Source: Bagarius yarrelli (lineage: Eukaryota; Chordata; Actinopteri; Siluriformes; Sisoridae). Taken from it: a DNA stretch of 64,000 bases. The translations under genes and the position numbers were made by a program. The DNA lies in NCBI GenBank assembly GCA_005784505.1, contig VCAZ01000216.1, forward strand, positions 415,470 through 479,469. Reading direction: 5' to 3'. Positions 39,601 to 51,600 of this stretch are shown one piece after another. The notes under the pieces were generated by a model. That model worked only from the letters and a program-made list of their open reading frames with translations. It was not told where the DNA came from and searched no databases. Positions within the stretch are counted from its first letter, which is position 1. The number at the start of each line of letters is the position of its first letter.

Positions 39601-42600
39601 TCACCAAGACGCTAAAACAAACTTTTACATAGGAATAGAGAGAAGACTTAAACTAAGAGTGAGGGTGGAGTTGACTTTGTTGCTATGGACAGAGGTGGGT
39701 AGAGTAGCCAAAATCTGTACTTAAGTAAAAAAGTATCTGATGAAAAAAACTACTCAAGTTACTAGTGACTTCTAATCCGATTGACAGGAAGCAAAAACCC
39801 TGAATTTCAAACTGCTTAACATGTTTTCACATTCGTCTCCTCCAAAGTCTCTCTGTTCTGCTTATATCAAAGAGGGTAAAGTCAATCTCAGTCATGTGAT
39901 AGACACATTAACATCACATCACTTGTCATTTACAATCAAATCTCTCTTTTTACCATTTATGAGCAGTTCCTTTAAAAACTTACTTCATTTTCACATTTTA
40001 TGTTTATGTACATGCATCATTGACGTAGGAATAAAATCAAACAAAAATATGTTCTACACTTCAGTGAATTGTCAAAAAAAAACTTTAATCAGGTGTCTTA
40101 TTTTATTTAGTTTTGTGATGAGGTTTAGAATGAGCGTTTGTTCAATAATGTGTGTTCAAATGTGTAGGTTCAAAAGATATTTGTCATTGCTTGCACGTGG
40201 GCGCAATTAAGGCCACTGGTAATGATCTGCCTCCGATAACACAAACACAGATCTCCCTCTGTTTCATCTTCCATGTGTAGCAGCCTCTCGGCAAGCAGAA
40301 TTCCCGAAGTCTCACGAGACTACACGAGAACAATTCATATAAACTAATTATTTTAAAAAAAAATTATTTATTTATCAAAGGAATATCAGTAAAAATGTAC
40401 TTGAGTAACAGTCAAATTACACATCTTTATAAATAAAAGTTACCCAAAAAAATGTACTCAAGTAAATATAATTCGTTACTACCCACCTCTGGCTATGGTT
40501 GCTGTTAGCATGCTTACTAACAATGCACACTCTGACTGGCCGATAGAGGAGGAGTCTCTATCAGAGATTCATTCCCAGACGTATTGTAGAGCGTTCAAAT
40601 TCAAAGATGTAATAGAAAAAAGTAAATGCTAATTACCACTTTAAAATAATGTATAAAGAGAAGATAAAGATTTTAAAAAAGAGTCACAGATTAAATATAT
40701 GTGTATCTAATCAGCTGTCAGACTTGAAAGCATATAAATTGTCAGATGATATGAGGTTGACAGAAAGCATTTTTTGTTTGATGTAATATTCTGACAGATG
40801 GCTAACATATGCCTGGTTCGTTTGCGCTGTATAGCTATTTTTCTGTGGCCAGCTCAGAAACTCGGAGAGTTTTTAAAAACCTTGATCTGTTGCCTTATTG
40901 GGTTGTTTCTATTTTTTGCTGAGGTAACTGCAACAAGTTTCTCCAACATTTATAATACCCTCGTTTTTAAGGCGATACCTTTTTAAAAGCTTGTTATCAT
41001 AAAATGTTTCTTTAAATCGTTTGAGGCAGTAAGCTGGCCACAGCCATTTTAGGATAATTTGTGACTGAAATTTATTAGGTTGGCACTATGATCTTTTTTT
41101 TGGTCTTTAGATTTCTGGTCTTTTCTGTCTCTTTAGATTTGTAAAAGCTAGCTTTTTAGAACCGAGTTCAGGTTTGCAAACAAGTCCCTATAAGGTATTG
41201 ATTGTGTGTCCAGGAATGTTGAAATCAGCTCAACTTTTGGCAGAGCTGTTAGACAGTATATGAAATTTTTTTCCCTGTTTATTGTGAAGAGTCAGTACAG
41301 GTTCTTCCGATTGCCTGCTTGACTTAAACTATTTGTGCATAGCCTATTGGCATTAAAATAAAAAAGCAAGAAAGGTCTTTAAGTTCACCTGGGCTAAAAA
41401 CTGCCGTTTTTCCCCACTTCTGTCTGTTTTCCAGAATGCTTTCTCCAGTGTGTTTCACATGGAGTATGAAGAGCTAGCTGGTTCCGTGGACTTTCCTAAC
41501 AGGTAAATACTACACACGTGATAGTTGTTTTCCAGTTTGCTTCTTTTATAATTAAAATAATGATTTGAACAGTTTGGGTTAATGTACTACATGATGTCCA
41601 TGTAAAGTTTAGTGCAAAATAAAAAAAAAAAAAAAAACAAGGTCAGTTAAGATTTTTTTTTTTATTACTGTTGCAAAAATGATTTAATGTTTGATAGACA
41701 AATTAGGCATCCTGTCATTAGTAGAAGTGTAACATATGGAGTATGATTTTACATATCATTTTTATTATATTATTGTTATAATATAGTGAAAAGGATGTAG
41801 AGAATTGGATTAGTTGCCTTTTTTCCCCACTTCTGATGGCTGAAAGAAAAAGAAGGATTATTATAGGCTGCTTATAATAATTTAGATTGTTTGGCATAAA
41901 ATTCTGCACATATTACCTGAAGGAATATAAATATTTGAATTTACAAAAGCAATTTTCAATATAGTGCGTGGAATTCAGCAAATATGTGTATAATATAACA
42001 GTATGTATATGGCGATAATAAAATGCATATTCGTGCCAAGATCTTTGCACGTAAGAAACTTTTCTTAATTTAATCCAGGCCAACACGAGTCTGAATCGAT
42101 GCTTAAACATTGTCTTTAAAATGGAGGCAAATCTTATTATTTTTACATTATTGAATATGATAAAAACATAAGTATGTTCCATCATATCACAATGAATGTA
42201 AAATCCTTCTAATCTTTGTCATTGTATATTAGTCGGGGGAAAATTTAAATAACAGTTCAAGTTTGTGATAAGAATAGGTTCTTTTCAGCCCTGTTTTCTT
42301 TGTGCTAAGTGAAAGGTACATTTTCCTTTTTTTCAGTTAAAAACTCACATTGAGTTTGACCAAAAAAACATTGTCTTGACATTTTATCCTTTTGTTCCAG
42401 AGAAACTGTTCTGTGTAGAATCATTTCATGGCAAAACAATATTACGGCCTGGTTGAAGTTCCTTCAATGTGCCTTGACAGGTGCTTAATCACATTTGTTT
42501 AGGCAAACCTGTCTCGCTGAATAGATTTTCTTTTTTTGGAAAACTTTCCGAGGATATTAGTGAAGAACGGAACATGTCGTGCTCTCAAACTGCACCTTTC

Positions 42601-45600
42601 ATTTTTATGAAATTGAACACAAGTTTAATTTGACAGATATTACCTAATAATGTGGCTGGTAATCCACCATTTAAAATAAACAGTGTGGTGATTTCGCATA
42701 GCATAAAACTCAAGTTTTTCCACATTGAAAAGGAACAGCATAATTTCTGGGGGGGAAATGACAGCGGAGTACAATAACTATGACTTGCATAATGTATGAT
42801 GTGACAAATGTTTAATCTTTTTCAGACATGCTGCGATATTGTACCCAGCATAATTCTAAAAAAAAAAAATTAAAAAACACATCTTTGCCAGATGTTTCAT
42901 TAGTGTTGCTGGTTCTGTAGCTTTGCCTTAGTACTTATTGCTGCCTTGCTAAAAAGTTTTTATTTTGCCTTTTCTAAATTCTAGTGTGCATTTTCTATAT
43001 ATCCTTATGATAACATCCTTATGATATGATCCTTATGGTATATTAAAAGGCCACACTGGCTGCAGTCACTTGCACTGGGAAAGCGGATTAATCTCGAATC
43101 AATAAGAATAATTGATTGATTTACCAGCATCGAATCTATTTATCGGATTTAGTTTATTTATTAGAGCAATAAAAATGATCTCATTTTCACCCAAAGGGTT
43201 GAAAGGAAATATATTTTCAGTTGCAAGAAAATATTTTATTGAGCACACATATACAACATACATTTCTAATATATTTTGGCCTTAAAAAAGTATTTTTTAC
43301 TGTAAGAGAGATATTTAGTTATTTTGAGAACCATCTGTATTTGTGATTGGAGTGCTTAGGGGAAACATTCTCCTTATGAATTTCAGGAGCATCACAAAAA
43401 CACATTTCATGCAGCTGTTGATTTTAGCTACAACTGCATCTGTAAATCTGTTTTAGCTGACTGAAATTGCACGCCACAATGCTGCGTCAAAATTATAATG
43501 AAAATGTTCTTTCTCCACTATAGAGACAGTGATGTAAGTAAGATCAATTACATGTATGCTCAGTACGTGAGAAACACCATGGAGCCACTGAACATTCCTG
43601 ATGTCACAAACTTGATGTCTGATCAGCAATTTCCTTGGGCTGTAAGTAATCAAAAATTTTACATTTTCTTGTTCTCTGGTTAAGAAGTTTCCTGTAATCA
43701 CACATCATAAATTTCCTTTTTTGCCAATTTTTCTGCCATCCTAAAACTATAATTTATGTTGCAATATAGTCTTATTCACTTCTATATAACAATAAATAAA
43801 TAAATTACTCTCAGCAATCACTGTCTCTGTAGAGTGACAACCCAGATTCCCCAACCTACCATGTGAAGAGCTTGCTGTGTACACCTATCAGGAATGGAAA
43901 GAAGGACAAAGTTATAGGTATGTCTGAGTTTTTAATTAATTTTTTATTTTAGTTAACACACTGGTCGCATGGACTCTGGTTACTAGAGCTATGAGTAATG
44001 TGTAACATTTAAGCACAATATGTCCAGGAAAAAGCTTATGGCCCAGCTAAATTGTAAAACACTAGTAGTGCAGACTTCTTTTTAAATTACATGTAGTTTT
44101 TCATTATAAGCTAGCTTATAACCACATTGTTGTGTATCAGTTGTGAAACATTTCTGCTGTGGTCATTCTGAGCAATACAGCTCCTTTTATAATAAGATTT
44201 ACTAGACAACATTGGTACAATTCTATTTAAATAAAAATATTATGTCCATGGCTGCTTGGCCATAAATGATTTGTTAATGGCAAATATATAGAACATCCAG
44301 AACAATGGGCAGGTCGATATTTGACGCTGGTGGAGGAAAACCATACCTGGCCCATTTAGGATTTGTGTTTTAAATGTATAATAACCAGCAATAAATAGTC
44401 TTTTATGTAATTAACTATAGACTAAATTAAAGGCCATTGTCACTAAACATAGGATACAAATTTATTTTTATCATTCACACAAAGGTGTTTGCCAGTTGGT
44501 CAACAAGATGGATGATTCTACGGGTGAGGTGAAGGCCTTTAATCGGAACGACGAGCAGTTTCTGGAGGCATTTGCTATCTTTTGTGGGCTTGGCATCCAG
44601 AATACCCAGATGTACGAAACTGTGGAAAGGGCCATGGCTAAGCAAGAAGTTACACTTGAGGTTTGTGCAAATGTCATTATTAGTCAGCATTAAAGAAGTT
44701 ATTGGACGCCGTTTATCCATGAGTTGATGATTCTTTAAGGTTTACTTGACTGGAAAATTGCTCATTGAAAGTGTAAATATACAGTCATTTTACTTCACCA
44801 AAAACAGCTATTTTTAAAGCAACCTGTTTTAGTTTAGGTGTGACGTCACAAAAACAGGCATCTGAGAACGGCTTGATTCGAGAAAGGGGAAATGATTTAA
44901 CAAGATTTAAACAGAAATAAAACACTGGGTAAATCTTTATCATTGTAGGGTGGTTGTGTACACACACTGCCAACACACATTCAGTTCAAAACTTGCATGT
45001 CGCAGCCGATGACCCCTTTTAAAGAAAAACCAAAAAAAATTGAAAAATGTAAGCAATAAAAGCAAAATAATGTCACAAGGGTTAAAAAGAAGAAAAATGT
45101 AAAAACTCCTTACGTTTTAATTCTTATTTTTATTCAGAAATTTAATTTCTTTTATTTTACATTTTATTACTTACTGTAGAAAAGACCACATTCATCCACT
45201 CTATATTAATCTAATCTGATTCTATCCTTTTATTCATACTAGGATTATGTATTGCTCTGTACCTCTTTCTCTAATTGCTCTACCGTCTATCCCTTCATTC
45301 TGAAGCTGTCAGAGTCAGAGGGCCCGGGTACAAGCACTCACTCGGCTGCAGCTGACAAACTGGCAGGGCTAAATTTCAGTCTGTTCTCCTTCAGTCCCTC
45401 CATCACACCTTTTCTCTCATGATGTCGCTCAATACTAATCATTCTCACAGCAGCAAAAAGCAATATGCAGTTTTTTTACACTATGGCAGACTAGTGTAAT
45501 ATGGTGTGTGGTGTGAAGGGGTTTATGTTGATTTAGGGAACAGCTCTATAATAGATAGACTTTTTATTTAAATATAATCATTTGTCATAAATTAAATTAA

Positions 45601-48600
45601 TCAGGTAAAGATAAAAACAGAAATATGTATGTTCCTTTGTGTGCATTGCTTTTTGAATGTTTTCTCAGGTTCTCTCTTATCATGCCTCCGCTGGGGAGGA
45701 GGAGACAAGGGAGCTCCAGGTAACTGCGGTAAATCACTATTTATTTATTTATTTATCAATTTGTCTTTTTAAATAGACCAAACAGCAGCATTTATTCCTG
45801 AGTAAAAAAAAATGAGAAAACTTTTTATAATCATCTTTACAGATTTATTTCTAATTTATTTTTAATTGTTTGACAAAAACATTTCTCATTTTATGTTTTT
45901 GCTTTTAAAATGTGAGGATATATACTGCAAACCTTTTCCATCCAATGTCTAATTACATTTCTGCTTGGAAATGCTGTGTGAGCCTTCTCTGTCCACTGTT
46001 CCTTGGTTGGTTTTCACTTGAGAAGGGACATTAGCTGTAACCAACTGTGGAAGTTGCCAAACTCCTGCAGTTTTTTACTGAGTTGGGATTTGACCATTTG
46101 GTTACAATCTTACTTACGTTTAAGTCTATCGCTACACCCTGTTGGCTGTTACAGTAAACCAGGAACAAGGTGGCGCTAGTGTGAAACTTGCATTTCTTGG
46201 CTTTAACTTATAATTAGTTTGCTTTAGGCCAAGCTAAAACCATTTTGTTGCACATGCTGAGCCTTGGTGCGTATGAAAATGGAAATATCATTGACTTATG
46301 CTCTGACGCACTGATTTAGTAGGTCAGGGAATATTTTATTTATGAAAGACTGGAAGATGATATTAGCAGTGGCCCTTGGTAAAAAACCTGTCCTCCATGC
46401 GTCCGTCTTTTGTATCCTCACCAGATTATAAGCACTGTGTAAGTCGAGCTTCTGTAGTGTTCTAGCACTGCCAGCACCAGCAGTAGGGATAGCAGTACTT
46501 GACAGTCAATACATCGAGCCCTTTGTAATCAATGCAAGGGCAGAGGCCTCCATATTTTTTTTTTGTGAAGAAAAACCTAGCTTTGGCTGGTGAGGTGGAT
46601 GGTCAGATAAAACCATACTTGAGAGCTTCTTTGATGTGACTCTCCATGGCTTTAGTTTCTGGAAATAAGAAAGAGGGCATACCGTACTCCTGGTTTTTGT
46701 GGCATTGGTATCTGATGATGATTGGGTCCTTGGGGGAGGAAATGACATATAGCGAAATATATTCCACATATAGAGTTCCAACTTGTGATAACTTAGGGAC
46801 TGTCCAACTCGGGGACACAAGATTTTCCTAAGAGTTTGTCATCTACAGCAGAGGTGTTGATGACAACTGTTGTTGTCATCAACTCTGCTGCGGACTGTTG
46901 ATGCAGCTGGCCGCCTCAGAATCCACTAGTGCAGAAAACACGAGATTTACCATGAATCATTACAGTCACTGTGATGGTGAATTATCAATGTGGCTTACTA
47001 TGTTCAAAACCTGGGTTTATCGGGGCAGGTAGTGCTGTAGTGGTTGGTTCTTCAAAGTAAAAAGCAGGTTGTTCTTGCTATCAGCATGACTTTGGTATAC
47101 ACAACCTGCATGGGCTCTGGTGACTCATGTTGAACATTACTCAAGGTGTGGGGAAATGTTTTGACACTTTCACTCTCTAGATATGGGCTGTTATGTAATA
47201 GGTTGTCTATCCGGACTGCCATAAAAACATACTGTGAGAATGAACTTGTTTCCTCGCTATGACAGTTCCGCTCTTAATGTTCAGTCTATCTGAAAATCCG
47301 GATTTTTAACACTAAATAATTCCACCCCCTCATTACCTTGATGCAGCGTCATAGAAAATTAACACTTTTTACTGTCAGTACAGAATGCAGCCAGTTTAAC
47401 AGGCTTAGCTGCGACTGAAAATCCTATAGAAAATCCTATAGAGCATGAGCTTGGTAAGCTAATGCTGCTTGGAGCTGCACGATGGTTGCTGGATCCGACG
47501 CAGGCAAGTATTCAGTGACAAACCCTCAAGACCATCATGAGACAAATCCATGTTGCAGAAAATGTTTATTAAAGAATAAACAATTCAAAACCTTAGACAA
47601 AATCAGAAACAAGAAGCAGGCGAGAGGTCGGTACACAATAAAGCAAAACAACAGAGCAAACAAAAGAAATCACAAATGGTGGTTGGCTCAAATGGTTAAG
47701 GCGCTGAGTTGCTGATCTGGAGAGCAGAAACACCTGGGTTTAAGCCTCACCATCGACAAGCCAACCACTGTTGGGTCCTTGAGCAAGACCCTTAACCCTT
47801 CCTGCTCCAGGGGCGCTGTATCATAGCTGACCCTGTGCTCCGATCCCAACTTACTAAGATGGGATATGCGAAAAAAGAATTTCACTGTGCTGTAAAAAAG
47901 TATATGTGACAAAATAAAGACATTTCTTTCATTTATTATTTTTTACAAAACCTTCTGTTCTTTGACTAGGAAAAGAATAGGATTTGCTGTTATTATGCAA
48001 AATTAGAATTTAGAACTTTAAGAGTTGGATTATTGCATTTTTATTATACTTGACAATTCCACACACCAGAATTTGGCTAATTCAATACGTGTATACACTG
48101 ATATTAATATGTCTCTTTGTTTATGTTTTTATTCAAAGGCAGCCACTGTTCCCTCGGCTCAGACTTTGAGGCTACTTGACTTCAACTTCAGTGACTTTGA
48201 CCTGTCTGACACTGAAACAACCCAGGCCACTATCCGCATGTTTGTGGACCTCAAGCTTGTGCAGAACTTTCAGATAAAATACAAGGTACATGACTATTAA
48301 AGCACTTACTCTGAGTAAGAAACCAATAGAAAGAATCTGATACTTAAATGCTAATCAGTAATGTCCAAAAAGTTCACCACTTTGCTAGTCATTCAGATAT
48401 AAACACCACATATCACTACCACTTGATATAATAATACTGTGAAACATTTTACTTGGCATTTTTCTAATGTTGGGCCTGGTAGAAAGTATATTGGTGGTCA
48501 AGTATTAAAAAAATACAGTCCATTCACTAAATGTCAGCAGTGCAGAATAAAAACAGAAGGTTCTTGCTAAATACCAAAACATAACAGCCTCTTTTAATTT

Positions 48601-51600
48601 AGTTACTCATTGCCAGATGAAGTCCAAACCTCTGGCTAAGCAAATGTACAGTAAAAATGGCTGTGTGCATGACTCTCTAAAACGAACTCCTTTTATGGTG
48701 TTTGATGCCAGCAAAGACAGCATACAGATGGGGCACAAAGACAGCCTTTTTATTGATTTCCTAGGCAGCACTTACTCTGAGCTGTGTGAGTGAAAGCAGG
48801 CCCACTTTAACCACTCTGGCACAGAGTTCAAATCAATCACTAATACCTCTGCCAGCTGTAACTGACCGCCTTCCAGGAGACAACAAACCCATGTACAGTA
48901 GTTCTCACACACCAAATGAACCCAGAACTATATACAATCGCAATATACAGACATTTTAATAGGTTACTAACAGCAGTTAACCAAACCACTTTGTATGGAT
49001 TTAACTTTTAAACTTTGCCAATTTTCCTTCTAATTTGGTCATCTGCTAAATCTCACCCACTAATTATTTTACTGTTATTATACAATAGCCACACAAGCAT
49101 AGCACTTAGCAATTGGCCAGTGTTAACACATGGTTTATCTGAGAAACGCGTTGACCAGCCAGTTGCATCTTATCTGAACCTTTTCGCCTACATGAACTCC
49201 GTAATTAACACGCAAGTAAGAGTTATAGCTATGGCGTTGTCAGAATTGTATCACAATTTAGACTGCACTGCTGTTTATACAGTATTTGTGGCAATGCAGA
49301 GTATTTTTGTGACACTTTTTTCTCACCATATGTCTAATAAATGTAAATAAGAAATGCATTTCTGTGACTATAGGTAAATTGCCCTTTGTAGCAGCAGCAC
49401 TTTAGGGGTAAATTAAGATGTTGAAAGGCACTGCAAAAGATTAGGTTCATGTGTCTTCAGTCCTGTCTAGAGATCTTGGGCAGTAATTTGAGACTGACAA
49501 TCTAGGAGAATTACACCCCTCGGTCTCCTAAATGGCTAGAGAGGACACTTAGTTTAATAGTTAGGCTTAGATTTAGAAGGAACAGTGTGAGTGTCGTCAG
49601 ACCTTGAATTTTGGACCTGTCTACATGTGAAGCCTTTGAGCGTATAGTTTTCCCCTGCAGATATTATCAGTTTGTTGCTATAAAAGAGAATTTTTTTTAT
49701 AGTAGTGTGAATACTTTACAAAAAAGGTTCCATGCATCCTAGCGCAGAACCAGGACCAGCCGAAATAATTAAAAAAGTTACGATTGGCTTGGCAATTAAG
49801 GTTCTGACGGTGAGGAAAAGCTCCCTCCGATCAATAAGCACGTGACAACACTGGTGATGCTTTTCTTACCATGGGGGTGGTGGGGGTGTTCATTGTTTGT
49901 TCGTCTTTTCTTTGTAATCCTCTGCTTTTAATATTCTTAGAAATGCCTGTTTGATATTTTACTTTCACTTTCAATTTAACAGCAATTGGAAGTTTTTAGT
50001 TGAATTTTTTAAATGGACAACAGAAATCAGGGAAAAAGAAGCGCAAACTCATTTATATTAACGCAGAACTTCTTAACACAATGCACAAATCTGATTTATA
50101 TCCGATCTATTTCCGCATATGAAAGAGGCCTAAAACCAATCTGATCTGCTTTTTTTCTGCTTACACAATCGTGTGTCATGTCCGATCTGTGCCACATTAG
50201 AGGAAACATTCGGGAGTTGGCCACTTGATACATTCAATGTAAATGCGGCCTAATTGTAGCGTCTGTTCTTTTCACTATTTACCTAAAATAAATATTTTAG
50301 AAAAAATCTAATACTAAACAAAGGTGGGGGCGGTGGCATGGTGAGGAAGTGCCATAACCGATGTTGCAGCTTATCACTGGTGACACCGTCATTAACGACT
50401 CTCACAACAACAACCTTTTGGGAATGTCTAATGATCCGCAGAAAGAGTTGCAAACTGTTGCCTGGGAAAGAGAACTGCTTCTATTCCACTATCACAATTA
50501 CTCCCGCTGGAATAAAGTGTAAAAAAAATTCTTTTACGATGAATTAATTCATTTATAATGCTATTAAGCTAAGGCTTGACAGGATAGTGTATACATCCAA
50601 TCAACTTTACAGCTAGTCAGATATCACCTAGTATTAAAAGTCAAGATAAAAACGAGTATGGAATTTAGAGTAGAGCATAAGCCTAAACTGGTTTAATGGT
50701 TTTAGGTAAAAAGTTCACTTTGAGCATCTAAAACACTACAGGGGGCTGTAAAGTAATCACATTTTTTCTTCTGGTGAAGTGCATCTATGTTTGAAATGTT
50801 TGTTATACTTTCTCTTATTGTCCTTCAGGACTAAGACAAGCACACAATGTAATTTAATAATCTGATTTGCAATTTTCCCGACAATCAAATTATAAGAAAT
50901 GGAAAATTAAATTTGTCTTATTCTGGTAAGGATGCGCAGATAATACAAGATTGGCATCGTTTTAATCACTGGATTTGTTTTCTTTGGGTCTCTTATGTCT
51001 GGGTCTTATCTGTGTTGTTATTTTTCTGGGTCTTGTTATTTACACAGAGCCTGTGTCAGTGGATTCTGAGCGTGAAGAAGAACTACAGAAAGAATGTGGC
51101 CTACCATAACTGGCGGCATGCCTTTAACACGTCTCAGTGCATGTTTGCCGTCCTTAAATCTGGGAGGTTACAGGTCAGTGCAGATAACTGATGACCCCAA
51201 CAAAAGACTAGGGGTAATTTCCTACTGAAGCTCAGTGTAGCATGAAGCAAAGCACTTACTGTGAGTCTAAACTATTTTGTGGATTTAACTCTAACTAAAT
51301 GGTGATGAACAACGTTATTTAAATTGTTAATTAAAATATCACAATTTATGTTTAGAAACTGAGTTGCTGAATTTAGAAACTATTTAATGAAGCAAAATCA
51401 GTCCTTAAAAACAGTAAAACAGTCTTTACTTCTGGCCAGGAAAACACTGTCTCATGACAAGAAAACCTAATTCTTCTATTTTTCAACTGACAGAACAATC
51501 TAAATGATATGGAGATATTGGCCATGATGATTGCGACTCTGTGTCACGATTTGGACCATAGAGGTGTCAACAACTCTTTTATCAAGAGGTATGTTTGTGT

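Noticed and set aside
46506..46820. 104-codon minus-strand open frame considered as a gene
   Set aside because: Its content, and that of the overlapping frame, is degraded Gypsy polyprotein with frameshifts.
50338..50547. 69-codon plus-strand open frame in PDE5A intron 12, considered as an extra exon
   Set aside because: It has no match to PDE5A, the flanking exons join in phase without it, and no convincing splice borders surround it.
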